In this document: positions 17,906-27,399 of the stretch, in pieces
How the letters are laid out: the number at the start of each line of letters is the position of its first letter
How positions within the stretch are numbered: position 1 is the first letter of the stretch
DNA from: Marinilactibacillus sp. Marseille-P9653
GTDB taxonomy: Bacteria; Bacillota; Bacilli; Lactobacillales; Carnobacteriaceae_A
Assembly: GCF_916618885.1 (NCBI RefSeq)
Contig: NZ_CAKAKH010000001.1
Coordinates: 806,001-870,000, forward strand
DNA length: 64,000 nt
Reading direction: 5' to 3'
Made by a program: the position numbers and the translations under genes
Notes under the pieces: model-generated
Database searches by the model: none
What the model was told of the DNA's origin: nothing
Seen by the model: only the letters and a program-made list of their open reading frames with translations

Positions 17906-18535
17906 ATGGGGAAACTTCAAGTTATCAACCATCCACTGATTCAACATAAGCTGACAATTATCAGAGACAAACGTACAGGTACAAAATATTTTAGAGAAGT
18001 TGTAAATGAAATCGCAAGACTCTTAGCCTATGAAGTTTCTCGTGAAATGCCACTAGAAGATGTAGAAATTGAAACACCTTTAGTAACATCAACACAAAAA
18101 CAATTATCCGGTAAAAAAGTCGTGATCGTTCCAATCCTTCGAGCAGGACTAGGAATGGTCGATGGTATGCTAGATCTTATACCAGCGGCTAAAGTTGGAC
18201 ATGTTGGAATGTATCGTGACCACGAAACAATGGAACCAGTAGAGTATTTCGTGAAATTACCTTCTGACTTACCAGATCGTCAATTGCTAGTTGTTGATCC
18301 TATGCTTGCAACAGGCGGATCAGCTGTTGCTGCAATCGATGCCCTTAAAAAAAGAGGCGCTACAAATATTAAATTCGTATGTCTAGTAGCCGCACCAGAA
18401 GGCGTAAAAGTATTGCAAGACGCTCACCCTGATGTTGACATCTACACAGCTTCACTAGATGAAAGATTAGATGAGAAAGGTTACATCTTACCTGGTCTTG
18501 GTGATGCAGGAGATAGACTATTCGGAACATTATAA
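17906..18535 (+). CDS. upp: Uracil phosphoribosyltransferase
   Basis: Salvage enzyme converting uracil and PRPP to UMP. The 209-residue protein has the PRPP-binding loop [20 protein letters not shown] and the uracil-binding C-terminal [16 protein letters not shown], both diagnostic. An AAAGGAG site lies 7 bases before the ATG. It stands alone, with a 200-base leader and its own hairpin. Identification is secure. Confidence 0.97.
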   Translation: MGKLQVINHPLIQHKLTIIRDKRTGTKYFREVVNEIARLLAYEVSREMPLEDVEIETPLVTSTQKQLSGKKVVIVPILRAGLGMVDGMLDLIPAAKVGHVGMYRDHETMEPVEYFVKLPSDLPDRQLLVVDPMLATGGSAVAAIDALKKRGATNIKFVCLVAAPEGVKVLQDAHPDVDIYTASLDERLDEKGYILPGLGDAGDRLFGTL

Positions 18536-18545
18536 TCAAGATGAA

Positions 18546-18590
18546 GAAACCTTCAATCCAGCAGCATGTGGATTGGAGGTTTCTCGTTTA
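18546..18590 (+). terminator. Probable terminator of upp
   Basis: A 15-bp stem with one mismatch (18546-18560 with 18569-18583) and an 8-nt loop follows the upp stop; the T tract is weak. Confidence 0.6.
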
Positions 18591-18672
18591 TAAAAAGATA
18601 AAACAGAACCTATAAGCAGAATAGGTGAAATCTTCTTAATAGGTATGATAGACTAACTTCGGAAGGAATCAA

Positions 18673-18909
18673 ATGATGACTTATATTGGATTGCAATCAC
18701 TCGTTACATTAATTTCGCATACTGTTTTTGTACTACTAGCGTTTTGGGCGCTACAGGGACTGAAAACAGACTATTGGATTAAAAAATATCATATTCGACA
18801 AGCTAGGATCTTATATGTTCTGATTTCGATAGCGCTTGGTTATACCGTAAGTAGCTTTTTTATCGAATTCGTACTTTCCTCTCAGAATCTTGTCCAGCTA
18901 TTCAACTAA
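18673..18909 (+). CDS. DUF1146 family small membrane protein (YwzB)
   Basis: A 78-residue protein with two hydrophobic helices (residues about 7-29 and 48-70) separated by a basic loop, KTDYWIKKYHIRQAR, that matches the DUF1146/YwzB family. The family is typically encoded just before murA in Bacilli, as here, and its function is unknown. GGAAGGA precedes the ATG by 5-6 bases; a second ATG follows at once and either could be used. Confidence 0.85.
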   Translation: MMTYIGLQSLVTLISHTVFVLLAFWALQGLKTDYWIKKYHIRQARILYVLISIALGYTVSSFFIEFVLSSQNLVQLFN

Positions 18910-19230
18910 TCCTTAAAAATAAGCTGTAGATCATGGAAACGTTTCAATTAATTGTTCACATAAAAGTCATATACAGCATAGACGAAACAGTTTATTAACA
19001 GGATGCTTTCTGATATAATATAACAGATTATTGTGATTTGTAATAACTGCAATAGTTTTATCTCATCAATGCTGTTTTCGATTTGTTTTGTTACAGTAAA
19101 TAAACAAGATATGTAAGGAATCATCGTGAGAATAGGTTCCAAAATAATTTTTAATTTTAACTAACCTGTCGATATAATTGTATACCGAAGTAGAATGATC
19201 TAGGAAGAGTATCACCTTGGAGGGCAAAGC
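18910..19230 (+). other. Intergenic region before murA
   Basis: 321 bases with no supportable gene. It is AT-rich and holds a weak promoter for murA: TTTAAT (19150-19155) and TATAAT (19173-19178) with 17 bp spacing. A 10-bp palindrome GAAACGTTTC sits at 18936-18945. No clear terminator for the upstream small gene was seen. Confidence 0.5.
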
Positions 19231-20535
19231 ATGGAAAAAATCGTTGTAAGTGGCGGACGTAAATTATCAGGTACCGTCGAATTAGAAGGCGCAAAAAATG
19301 CTGCATTACCTATATTAGCAGCAACTATATTAGCAGAAAATGGCATGAATACACTATCTAATGTGCCATTATTATCAGATATCTATACAATGGAAGCTGT
19401 TTTAAAATACTTGAACGTTGAAGTTTCATTTGACGAAGAAAATAAACAAATGACTTTTGACGCTACAAAAGAATTAAACGATGAAACACCGTTTGACTTT
19501 ATGAGTAAAATGCGTGCATCTATCGTTGTTATGGGACCATTATTAGCTAGAACAGGCTACGCAAAAGTAGCGTTACCAGGTGGCTGTGCGATTGGTACCC
19601 GTCCGATAGATTTACATTTAAAAGGGTTCGAAGCAATGGGAGTAGAGGTACATATCAAAAAAGGGTACATCGAAGCTTCAGCAGAGAAGCTTAAAGGTGC
19701 TCATATCTATCTAGACTTCCCTAGTGTTGGTGCAACTCAGAACATTATGATGGCAGCTACACTAGCTGAAGGGACAACTGTAATCGAAAACGTTGCAAGA
19801 GAACCTGAAATCGTAGACTTGGCTAACTTCCTAAATCGTATGGGTGCTAAAGTTGTCGGCGCTGGAACAGAAACGATTCGTATTGAAGGAGTAGAGAAAC
19901 TGACTGGAACGAACCATATGATCATTCCTGACCGTATAGAAAGCGGAACGTTCATGGTGGCTGCAGCAATCACTCAAGGAAACATTTTAATTAAAGATGC
20001 CGTATCTGAACACAATAAACCATTGATTTCTAAACTAAAAGAAATGGGTGTAATCTTTGAAGAAGAACAACAAGGGTTACGTGTTATCGGACCGAAAAAA
20101 TTAATGGCAACAGACGTTAAAACAATGCCTCATCCAGGATTCCCAACGGATATGCAAGCTCAAATGACGATTGCTCAGCTACAAGCTGAGGGTACGAGCG
20201 TTATGAGAGAAACAGTATTTGAAAATCGCTTCATGCACATGGAAGAGCTTCGTCGTATGAATGCTGAATTCAAAATTGATGGACAGAGTCTTGTTATCGT
20301 TGGTGGAAAGGCATTACAAGGAGCTGAAGTTGCATCGAGTGACTTACGAGCATCAGCAGCCTTAATTCTAGCGGGACTAGTCTCAGCTGGTTACACACAA
20401 GTAACGAACTTGAATCACTTAGACCGTGGATACTACAATTTCCATGAAAAACTCATTGGTCTAGGGGCAAATGTCGAAAGAATCAATGCAGACGAATCTG
20501 TGATTAAATCAAAAAATACAGTCGTTTCAGAATAA
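19231..20535 (+). CDS. murA: UDP-N-acetylglucosamine 1-carboxyvinyltransferase MurA
   Basis: Catalyses the first committed step of peptidoglycan synthesis, transfer of enolpyruvate to UDP-GlcNAc; target of fosfomycin. The 434-residue protein has the substrate residues K22-N23 in [12 protein letters not shown] and the catalytic Cys119 in [15 protein letters not shown], so it should be fosfomycin-sensitive at that position. Neighbours ywzB and mbl identify it as the MurAA-type paralogue. TTGGAGGGC precedes the ATG. Confidence 0.96.
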   Translation: MEKIVVSGGRKLSGTVELEGAKNAALPILAATILAENGMNTLSNVPLLSDIYTMEAVLKYLNVEVSFDEENKQMTFDATKELNDETPFDFMSKMRASIVVMGPLLARTGYAKVALPGGCAIGTRPIDLHLKGFEAMGVEVHIKKGYIEASAEKLKGAHIYLDFPSVGATQNIMMAATLAEGTTVIENVAREPEIVDLANFLNRMGAKVVGAGTETIRIEGVEKLTGTNHMIIPDRIESGTFMVAAAITQGNILIKDAVSEHNKPLISKLKEMGVIFEEEQQGLRVIGPKKLMATDVKTMPHPGFPTDMQAQMTIAQLQAEGTSVMRETVFENRFMHMEELRRMNAEFKIDGQSLVIVGGKALQGAEVASSDLRASAALILAGLVSAGYTQVTNLNHLDRGYYNFHEKLIGLGANVERINADESVIKSKNTVVSE

Positions 20536-20561
20536 TTCGAATAGGTTAAAGATTCATAATG

Positions 20562-20612
20562 AGCTGGACCGAATAGGTAAAATACCTTTATCTACTCGGT
20601 TCAGCTTTTTTT
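20562..20612 (+). terminator. Terminator of murA
   Basis: A long stem with some G-U pairs (AGCTGGACCGAATAG from 20562, CTACTCGGTTCAGCT ending 20606) is followed by T7. Confidence 0.8.
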
Positions 20613-20652
20613 GTACATAACAGATGAATATTGATGAGAACTTTTTTTAATC

Positions 20653-20681
20653 TTGCTCTTTTTTACAATCTTGAGTATGAT
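20653..20681 (+). promoter_or_regulatory. Promoter of mbl
   Basis: TTGCTC (20653-20658) and TATGAT (20676-20681) are separated by 17 bp, about 115 bases ahead of the mbl start, leaving a long 5' leader. Confidence 0.55.
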
Positions 20682-20796
20682 AGAAAGAGTGAGAAATTCT
20701 TAAATATCAAAATAAAAATCTAAAATGAGAAAAGATCTACGATATGACTTTTTACCTTTTAACGATAAGTGTAAAAAGCTTGAGAGGAGAACAATC

Positions 20797-21780
20797 ATGG
20801 CAAGAGATATTGGAATCGATTTAGGAACTGCGAATGTACTAGTACACGTTAAAGGTAAAGGTATCGTATTAAATGAGCCTTCTGTTGTAGCGCTTGATAC
20901 AAAAACAAAAGAAGTACTGGCAGTAGGTGAAGAAGCGTATTTAATGGTCGGTAGAACGCCAGGAAATATTCAAGCAATCAGACCCCTACAAGGCGGTGTT
21001 ATTGCAGATTTTGATATTACAGAAGCGATGTTAACTTACTTTATAAATAAATTAAATGTAAAAGGCTTTTTATCTAAACCAAATATTTTAATTTGCTGTC
21101 CAACAAATATTACAGCTATTGAGCAAAAAGCAATCATTGAAGTTGCTGAAAAAAGTGGCGGTAAAAACGTTTATCTGGAAGAAGAGCCCAAGGTAGCAGC
21201 TATTGGAGCAGGAATGGACATTTTCCAACCGAGCGGAAACATGGTTATTGATATCGGTGGAGGAACAAGTGATATTGCTGTTTTGTCTATGGGCGGTATC
21301 GTAACTAGCCGTTCTGTGAAAGTGGCTGGAGATACATTGGATAATGATATTATTGTTTATATCAAGAAAAAGCACAATCTATTAATTGGTGTTCGGACAG
21401 CTGAAGCCGTTAAAAAGGAAATTGGTGTCATATTTGATCATGGACGTAATGATTCGATGGACGTCAGAGGTAGAGATGTAGTTTCAGGTCTTCCGCGTAC
21501 GATTTCAATTACTTCACTCGAAGTGATGGAAGCAACTCGAGAGTCCATGGTGGTAGTAGTGGAACAAGCTAAAGAAGTTTTAGAAAAAACGCCACCAGAA
21601 TTATCTGCTGATATTATTGATCGTGGAGTTATTCTTACAGGTGGAGGCGCATTAATAGATGGTATTGATCTATTGTTTGCGGAGGAACTGAAAGTTCCTG
21701 TATTTAAGGCAGAAAATCCGTTAGATTCAGTAGCACTAGGAACCGGGATCTTACTGGAAAGTTTAAAAAAGCGTAAATAA
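20797..21780 (+). CDS. mbl: Rod-shape determining protein Mbl/MreB
   Basis: Actin-like ATPase whose membrane-bound filaments guide the cylindrical cell-wall elongation machinery. Phosphate-binding DIGIDLGTANVLVHVKGKG is at the N-terminus, the second phosphate loop is VIDIGGGTSDIAVLSMGG, and the adenosine motif is ILTGGGALIDGI. The frame is open from 20725, but GAGAGGAG before the ATG at 20797 and the conserved MARDIGIDLG start support 327 residues. Position after murA matches Bacillus mbl rather than mreB. Its presence predicts a rod or ovoid cell. Confidence 0.93.
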   Translation: MARDIGIDLGTANVLVHVKGKGIVLNEPSVVALDTKTKEVLAVGEEAYLMVGRTPGNIQAIRPLQGGVIADFDITEAMLTYFINKLNVKGFLSKPNILICCPTNITAIEQKAIIEVAEKSGGKNVYLEEEPKVAAIGAGMDIFQPSGNMVIDIGGGTSDIAVLSMGGIVTSRSVKVAGDTLDNDIIVYIKKKHNLLIGVRTAEAVKKEIGVIFDHGRNDSMDVRGRDVVSGLPRTISITSLEVMEATRESMVVVVEQAKEVLEKTPPELSADIIDRGVILTGGGALIDGIDLLFAEELKVPVFKAENPLDSVALGTGILLESLKKRK

Positions 21781-21841
21781 AATCACTGTACAAATACTCA
21801 CGTTAAAGATACAAAATAAACTGGTTTAGAGGTGTAATTAT

Positions 21842-22030
21842 ATGACATGGCAATCCGCTTTGAAGAAAACTGGACTATATTTGCTGAAAATCATCATCGT
21901 ACTTATATTGATCGCAGCAGCGTTCATTGGAGGCGTTATGATCGGATATGGTGTCATTGGAGATGGAAACAGTCCAATGGATGTTTTCGAACCGGAACTT
22001 TGGCAGCACATTTTGGAGTTTATTCTATAA
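21842..22030 (+). CDS. EpuA-family small membrane protein
   Basis: A 62-residue protein with one strong transmembrane helix (residues about 13-38, GLYLLKIIIVLILIAAAFIG) and a short C-terminal part, PMDVFEPELWQHI. It fits the EpuA family, which databases often label DNA-directed RNA polymerase subunit beta without good reason and which is found beside murA or mbl genes in Lactobacillales. Function is unknown; the context suggests an envelope role. GAGGTG precedes the ATG. Confidence 0.72.
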   Translation: MTWQSALKKTGLYLLKIIIVLILIAAAFIGGVMIGYGVIGDGNSPMDVFEPELWQHILEFIL

Positions 22031-22051
22031 GGACAACTCGAAAACAGTTTG

Positions 22052-22084
22052 AAAACAAGCAGAAACTTTCTGCTTGTTTTTTTT
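22052..22084 (+). terminator. Terminator of mbl-epuA
   Basis: A perfect stem of 12 bp (22052-22063 with 22069-22080) and a short loop is followed by more T residues. Confidence 0.85.
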
Positions 22085-22166
22085 CGTCATTTTTCCAGCT
22101 AAATAATCAGTATTTAAAGAGAGTAGATAAGATGACTCATAAATCACTGTTATAGGAGGAAACGAG

Positions 22167-22505
22167 ATGAACCAAGTATCATTTGTAGGAAGAATCGTTC
22201 GTGATATAGAACTGAGAGATGTAGGGGAAGGGAAGATCGTAATGAATAATGTCATTGCTGTTCAAAGACATTATAAATCAGAAGGAAATGCAGAAGCAGA
22301 TTTTATACCTGTAGTAGCCTGGGGGAAACGAGCAGAATTGATTGAAGAATACTGTAATAAAGGAGATTTAATTGGTTTGAATGGTAAAATGCAATCTAGA
22401 AGTTATCAGAATTCAGACAAGGAAACGGTTTATGTAGTCGAATTACTAGTTAATGACGTACAATTTCTACAACCTAAAAAACAAGAAAGCACACTCGCAA
22501 TATAA
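22167..22505 (+). CDS. ssbB: Single-stranded DNA-binding protein, short SsbB/YwpH type
   Basis: A 112-residue OB-fold protein beginning NQVSFVGRIVRDIELR, with FIPVVAWGKRAELI typical of the SSB core. It ends right after the core (PKKQESTLAI) and lacks the glycine-rich linker and acidic DDxPF tip that recruit partner proteins in the housekeeping SSB. Short length and position near mbl match Bacillus ywpH (ssbB), used in DNA uptake. No other competence gene is in the window, so a transformation role is inference. Confidence 0.85.
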   Translation: MNQVSFVGRIVRDIELRDVGEGKIVMNNVIAVQRHYKSEGNAEADFIPVVAWGKRAELIEEYCNKGDLIGLNGKMQSRSYQNSDKETVYVVELLVNDVQFLQPKKQESTLAI

Positions 22506-22512
22506 TAAGTTC

Positions 22513-22540
22513 AAAAGCTCGCCATTGGCGAGCTTTTTTT
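22513..22540 (+). terminator. Terminator of ssbB
   Basis: An 11-bp stem (AAAAGCTCGCC, 22513-22523, with GGCGAGCTTTT from 22527) with a 3-nt loop is followed by T residues. Confidence 0.88.
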
Positions 22541-22692
22541 AACTGAAAAATAATCAGTCATTAATTCGAACTATTTTCACTATTTTATCTAATTTAAGCA
22601 AAGAAATATCCGGATTTACGTTAAATTTTCAAATATTCAATGTATAATGTAGAATAAACCCTAGAAAAACCTTAAGTGAAAGAGGGATATAC

Positions 22693-23409
22693 ATGAATAT
22701 TTTAATGATTGAAGATAATGAATCTGTTTGTGAAATGATTGAAATGTTTTTTTTGAAAGAAGAATGGGAAGCGACGTTTATTCATAATGGAAAACAAGGT
22801 CTAGAAACCTATATGGATAACCAAAATAAGTTTGACCTAATTGTTTTAGATATTATGTTACCAGAAATGGATGGCATGATGATTTGTAAAGAAATCAGAA
22901 AGCATTCTACCCGAATACCGATTATTATGTTGACGGCTAAGGATACGGAGAGTGACGAAGTCATTGGTCTAGAAATCGGTGCTGACGATTATGTTACCAA
23001 ACCCTTTAGTCCATTAACATTAGTTGCTCGAATCAAATCGCTTAAAAGAAGAGCTGATCATACAGATAATCCGGAAAAAGCAGTTCAAGAAGAATATGAA
23101 GTCGAAACAGAACACTTGAAGTTAGATAGAAATACCAGGGAAGTCATACTTTACGATAAAGTGCTAGAAGGCTTAACGCCTAAAGAATTTGATTTACTCT
23201 ACACTCTGGCGAACAGTCCTAGAAGAGTTTTCTCAAGAGAGCAATTGTTACAAATTGTTTGGGACTATGAATATTTTGGAGATGAAAGAACCGTTGATGC
23301 ACATATTAAAAAATTGAGACAGAAATTAGTGCAAAATGGTCCACAAGTCATTCATACTGTCTGGGGCGTTGGATATAAATTTGATGATACAGGAGCAGTT
23401 GAGACGTAA
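22693..23409 (+). CDS. OmpR/PhoB-family response regulator
   Basis: A 238-residue two-domain regulator. The receiver has the acidic pair E7-D8, phospho-acceptor Asp53 in LIVLDIMLPEMDG and the conserved Lys in DYVTKPF. The C-terminal winged helix spans about residues 140-234 and ends with VIHTVWGVGYKFDD. It overlaps the kinase gene start (TAATG), forming a standard two-component operon. It resembles the YclJ-type regulators of Firmicutes, but the signal and targets are unknown. The LTA synthase gene lies directly downstream in its own transcription unit. Confidence 0.9.
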   Translation: MNILMIEDNESVCEMIEMFFLKEEWEATFIHNGKQGLETYMDNQNKFDLIVLDIMLPEMDGMMICKEIRKHSTRIPIIMLTAKDTESDEVIGLEIGADDYVTKPFSPLTLVARIKSLKRRADHTDNPEKAVQEEYEVETEHLKLDRNTREVILYDKVLEGLTPKEFDLLYTLANSPRRVFSREQLLQIVWDYEYFGDERTVDAHIKKLRQKLVQNGPQVIHTVWGVGYKFDDTGAVET

Positions 23410-24824
23410 TGAAATTTCCTTATTTTTATCAGCAAATGTTAGGTTTCCTTTCCGTAATCATTATGTTACTGACAATATCTGTTTTTTCAATTGTATTGTT
23501 TGCACGTAATACCGCAATAAAAGGAACCGAAAACATGTTGTTTGCGTATGCTGAATCGATTGTCGACGTTAATTTGAGTTCAGATCAGTTGTCGAATTTT
23601 CAGTCACTATTAGGAAACCAAGGCGTCACATTTTTTGTTTTTGATAATGATGGACATCTGATTTTTCCCGACTTACCAGACAATATCGAAACCAGAGTAG
23701 TACCAGATGAAGAAGATCGTCTGAAAAGTGGAGAAAGAGTTTCTTTAACAACTGAACAAGCCGATCTTTACGGAAACCCTAGAGAAACAGCTTATGTTTA
23801 TTTACCTTATTTCAATAAAAGTACAAGTAACTATTCAGGTTTTGTAGCTGTAAGTGCTCCAGTTAGTCAGATTGAGCGACAAATGAGTGAACTGAAAAGG
23901 AACTTGTTTAATGCTTTTTTAATTTCAACTGTTATTGCTATTATCATGAGTTTTGTATTTGCAAGGTACCAGGTTAAAAGAGTCAATAGACTGAGACAAG
24001 CTGCTCATATGGTAGCGGAGGGCGACTATGACGTTAGGCTTAAACACAGAGATAGAGATGAAATCGATAATTTATCTCAAGATTTTAATAAAATGATTCA
24101 AGCTTTGGATATGTCTCGGCAAGAAGTTGCGCGGCAAGAAGACAGGCGGAAAACATTCATGCAAGATGCAGCACATGAAATGCGCACACCTTTGACTACA
24201 ATCAATGGACTTCTTGAAGGTTTAGAATATGATGTCATTCCGGAATCGCAACGCTTAAGAAGTATCAAATTGATGAGAAAAGAAACAAAACGACTCATTA
24301 GACTAGTAAATGAGAATTTGGATTATGAAAATATTCGTTCGAATCGAATTATGCTGAATAAACACGCTTTGCCATTGACCGAGATTTTTGAAGAAATTCA
24401 GGAACAGATGAAATCTCTTGCTGAAAGTTCAAACAATACGCTACAACTAAGTGTGGAAGAGCCGATAACTGTTTTTGCTGATTATGACCGATTCAAACAG
24501 ATATTAGTAAATTTAATAAAAAATGCCATTCAATTCACTAATAGTGGTTTGATTACTGTCACAGGAATCAAGACTGATCAAGGTACGCAAATTAGAATTC
24601 AAGATAATGGAATTGGTATGACAGAAGATCAGCTGAAAAATATATGGGATCGATACTATAAAGCTGATATTTCTAGAACCAATACAAAATTTGGAGAATC
24701 TGGTTTAGGCTTATCCATTGTGCAGCAGCTAGTAGCTCTTCATGAAGCCTCCATTAGTGTGGATAGCACACCAGAAAAAGGAACGATTTTTACAATTGAT
24801 TTTCCAGACCCAGACAAAAATTAA
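23409..24824 (+). CDS. Sensor histidine kinase
   Basis: A 471-residue membrane kinase. A first helix (residues about 8-32) and a second (about 166-187) flank a ~130-residue extracellular sensor; then come HAMP (about 187-240), the dimerisation domain with phospho-accepting His256 in AAHEMRTPLTTINGL, and the ATPase domain with N, G1 and G2 boxes (VNLIKNAIQFTNSG, IQDNGIGM, ESGLGLSIVQQLVALH). The sensor part has no recognisable small-molecule motif. It pairs with the overlapping response regulator; YclK-like is the best label. Confidence 0.9.
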   Translation: MKFPYFYQQMLGFLSVIIMLLTISVFSIVLFARNTAIKGTENMLFAYAESIVDVNLSSDQLSNFQSLLGNQGVTFFVFDNDGHLIFPDLPDNIETRVVPDEEDRLKSGERVSLTTEQADLYGNPRETAYVYLPYFNKSTSNYSGFVAVSAPVSQIERQMSELKRNLFNAFLISTVIAIIMSFVFARYQVKRVNRLRQAAHMVAEGDYDVRLKHRDRDEIDNLSQDFNKMIQALDMSRQEVARQEDRRKTFMQDAAHEMRTPLTTINGLLEGLEYDVIPESQRLRSIKLMRKETKRLIRLVNENLDYENIRSNRIMLNKHALPLTEIFEEIQEQMKSLAESSNNTLQLSVEEPITVFADYDRFKQILVNLIKNAIQFTNSGLITVTGIKTDQGTQIRIQDNGIGMTEDQLKNIWDRYYKADISRTNTKFGESGLGLSIVQQLVALHEASISVDSTPEKGTIFTIDFPDPDKN

Positions 24825-24840
24825 ATCTTAAATAACCCTT

Positions 24841-24890
24841 AAGACCTTTCATACTTGGGCATAAATTGTTGAGTGTGAACGGTCTTTTTT
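24841..24890 (+). terminator. Terminator of the two-component operon
   Basis: AAGACC (24841) pairs with GGTCTT (24881), extended inward by TTCATACT against AGTGTGAA with wobbles, and is followed by T6. Confidence 0.75.
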
Positions 24891-24948
24891 CTTTGTTAAT
24901 AGTCTTTTCTTTACATTATTTTCTTATAAAACATAAAGAAGGTGTAAT

Positions 24949-24977
24949 TTGCCTTCTATGTAAATTTAATGTAAAAT
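24949..24977 (+). promoter_or_regulatory. Promoter of the LTA synthase gene with a TGTAAA direct repeat (WalR-box form)
   Basis: TTGCCT (24949-24954) and TAAAAT (24972-24977) are 17 bp apart. TGTAAA at 24959-24964 and 24970-24975, five bases apart, exactly fit the WalR consensus TGTWAH-N5-TGTWAH and overlap the spacer and -10. An inverted copy, TTTACATTA, lies at 24910-24918. An OmpR-family regulator, either WalR or the one encoded just upstream, may act here. Confidence 0.55.
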
Positions 24978-25057
24978 ATCGTAAGTGATAGAACGGATCT
25001 AAATCGAATATAAAGATATTCAAGAATAGATTTACAGAAAGTATAGGAGGCATCTAC

Positions 25058-27229
25058 ATGTCTAAGATAAAAAATAGTTTAAATACAAGAATTGGATTTT
25101 TTGGTCTAGCAAGTGTTCTTTTTTGGTTAAAGACGTACTTGGCGTATACCTTTGAATTCAACCTAGGTGTTTCAGGAGCCATACAAGAATTTATACTGCT
25201 GATCAATCCGATTGCAGTAACAGTGATTCTTTTCTCAATAGCGCTTTATTTTAAAAAGCCAAAAAGATCTTATATTGCATTGTTTAGTATTATGACAATC
25301 GCTTCAATGATTCTTTATTTTAATATTATGTTTTATAGAGAATTTTCGGATTTTCTAACAATGAACATACTACTAGGTTCTAATAATGTTTCAGGAGCTG
25401 TATTTACGTCAACCATCGCGATGATGAGACCGTGGGATTTATTGTACTGGATGGATATCATCATATTACTTGGTGTGATTCTTTATAAGAGAAAATCCAA
25501 AATAACAATGGACGTACGACCATTTAAGAAACGTTACGCAGTAGCGACAACGGTTTTAGGATTTGCACTTTTTGCAGGGAATTTGGCATTAGCTGAGAGC
25601 AACCGTCCTCAATTACTTGTGCGTACTTTTGACCGTAATTACATCGTGAAATATTTAGGCCTGAATTTCTTTACAGCTTACGATGCATTCCAAACGGCTC
25701 AGAATAATCATGTTCGAGCAAGTGCCGATGAATCAAATTTAGTAGATATTATGGAATTTGCAAAAGAAAATAATGCTGCACCAAATGTAGAATACTTCGG
25801 TAAAGCTGAAGGTCGTAACGTATTTGTTATTGCAATGGAAAGTGTGCAGCAATTTGTAATCGATTATGATTTAGAAGATGAGAATGGTGAAATGCATGAG
25901 GTAATGCCTTTCGTAAATAGTCTATATCATAATGATTCATCTTATAGCTTCTCGAATTTTTATCATCAAGTTGGACAAGGTAAATCTTCTGACGCGGAGA
26001 TACTTGGCGAAAACTCGTTATATGGATTGCCGCAAGGAAGTGCGTTCCAGACTTTAGGAACGACAAATACATTCCATGCAGCACCAAATATTTTGAAGCA
26101 AGAAGCTGGGTATACATCGGCAGCGTTCCACGGAAACGTTGGATCATTTTGGAATCGAAACGATACTTACCAGCAATTTGGGTATGATTATTTCTTTGAT
26201 TCTGCCTATTATGATGTATCAGGAGACCGTTCACTTGAATATGGACTTAAAGATAAGTTGTTTTTCCAAGAGTCTGCACAATATATCGAGCAATTACCAC
26301 AACCGTTTTATAGCAAGTTTATCACTGTAACAAACCATTTCCCTTACCCGCTGGATGAGCAGAATTCTGGATTCCCAGCAGCTCAAACGGGAGATGAAAC
26401 AATCAATCAATATTTTGCTACAGCAAACTATACTGATCAAGCAATTGAAGAGTTCTTTAACTATCTGAAAGAAGTTGGATTGTATGAAAACTCAGTATTT
26501 GTACTCTACGGAGATCATTATGGCATTTCTAACATGAGAAATCCTCATCTTGCTGATCTTCTAGGAGAAGACCAAGATGAATGGGGAGACTTCCAGAATG
26601 CCGAAATGCAAAAAGTTCCTTTAATCATTCATGCACCCGGTGTGGATAATGGAGAAGTCATCGACAAGTACAGCGGCCAAGTAGATATGCTACCGACGTT
26701 GATGCACTTGTTAGGGATTCAAACAGATGACTATATTTTCATGGGCCAAGATATTCTATCTGAAGAACATAACAATACAGTACCATTCCGAAACGGAAAT
26801 GTTATAACTCCAGAATACTCATTTATAGGTCAAAATATCTATGATTCTCAAACTGGAGAAGAAGTTCAAGGAGAATTATCTGAAGAAGAACTTGCTGAAC
26901 TGAATGAAGTACGTGAAAGTGCTAGACAAGAATTGTCTTACTCAGATGATTTGATGATGATGGACTTATTACGCTTTTACACGCCGGATTCATTCAGCGA
27001 CGTTGAGAAAAATGACTATGTTTATTCAAATCAGTTAAGCGTCTTTGAAAGTGATCCGTTGAGAAGTACGAGTCTGATTGAAACAAATGGTGGAGAGTCT
27101 ACAGCTGATTTATACAAAACAGACGCACCTGAGTTGCAAAATGACCTCGATTCGGAACAAGAAGAACAAACAGATTCTACGGAACAGAACAATGAAGAAC
27201 CTGTCATGCCAGAACAAGACGAAGAATAA
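25058..27229 (+). CDS. ltaS: LTA synthase family protein (LtaS-type sulfatase fold)
   Basis: Membrane enzyme that polymerises glycerol phosphate from phosphatidylglycerol into lipoteichoic acid, with the catalytic domain outside the cell. About five helices fill residues 10-200, followed by a sulfatase-fold domain. Metal and substrate residues are seen in FVIAMESVQQ, FHGNVGSFWNRN and VLYGDHYGIS. At the nucleophile position, the family's GQGKTSD is GQGKSSD here, so Ser310 replaces the usual Thr. The 723-residue length exceeds Staphylococcus LtaS by an acidic, Gln/Glu-rich tail of about 40 residues. It is monocistronic. LtaP-type primase activity cannot be excluded. Confidence 0.88.
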   Translation: MSKIKNSLNTRIGFFGLASVLFWLKTYLAYTFEFNLGVSGAIQEFILLINPIAVTVILFSIALYFKKPKRSYIALFSIMTIASMILYFNIMFYREFSDFLTMNILLGSNNVSGAVFTSTIAMMRPWDLLYWMDIIILLGVILYKRKSKITMDVRPFKKRYAVATTVLGFALFAGNLALAESNRPQLLVRTFDRNYIVKYLGLNFFTAYDAFQTAQNNHVRASADESNLVDIMEFAKENNAAPNVEYFGKAEGRNVFVIAMESVQQFVIDYDLEDENGEMHEVMPFVNSLYHNDSSYSFSNFYHQVGQGKSSDAEILGENSLYGLPQGSAFQTLGTTNTFHAAPNILKQEAGYTSAAFHGNVGSFWNRNDTYQQFGYDYFFDSAYYDVSGDRSLEYGLKDKLFFQESAQYIEQLPQPFYSKFITVTNHFPYPLDEQNSGFPAAQTGDETINQYFATANYTDQAIEEFFNYLKEVGLYENSVFVLYGDHYGISNMRNPHLADLLGEDQDEWGDFQNAEMQKVPLIIHAPGVDNGEVIDKYSGQVDMLPTLMHLLGIQTDDYIFMGQDILSEEHNNTVPFRNGNVITPEYSFIGQNIYDSQTGEEVQGELSEEELAELNEVRESARQELSYSDDLMMMDLLRFYTPDSFSDVEKNDYVYSNQLSVFESDPLRSTSLIETNGGESTADLYKTDAPELQNDLDSEQEEQTDSTEQNNEEPVMPEQDEE

Positions 27230-27240
27230 TAAAATAGTGA

Positions 27241-27280
27241 AAAGGTGGATGTCATATAAATATCTGGCATTCACCTTTTT
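27241..27280 (+). terminator. Terminator of the LTA synthase gene
   Basis: A 14-bp stem with two wobble pairs (27241-27254 with 27265-27278) is followed by a short T run. Confidence 0.75.
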
Positions 27281-27399
27281 GTGTGGTAAAATAAAGTTTC
27301 TGGATGCATTGTAGAAAATATCAGTATCCAAGCTCAACTTAGAAAAAATAACTTTAATTGATACTAAAAAGAACTATTCGGATATAAAGGAGTAATAAA

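Noticed and set aside
18934-18947. CcpA cre-like site TGGAAACGTTTCAA after the ywzB gene
   Set aside because: The 10-bp palindrome is neat, but three positions miss the cre consensus and the site lies over 200 bases from murA with no promoter beside it.
22167-22505. Phage or plasmid origin for the short SSB
   Set aside because: No phage or mobile genes are nearby, and the position next to mbl-epuA matches chromosomal ssbB.
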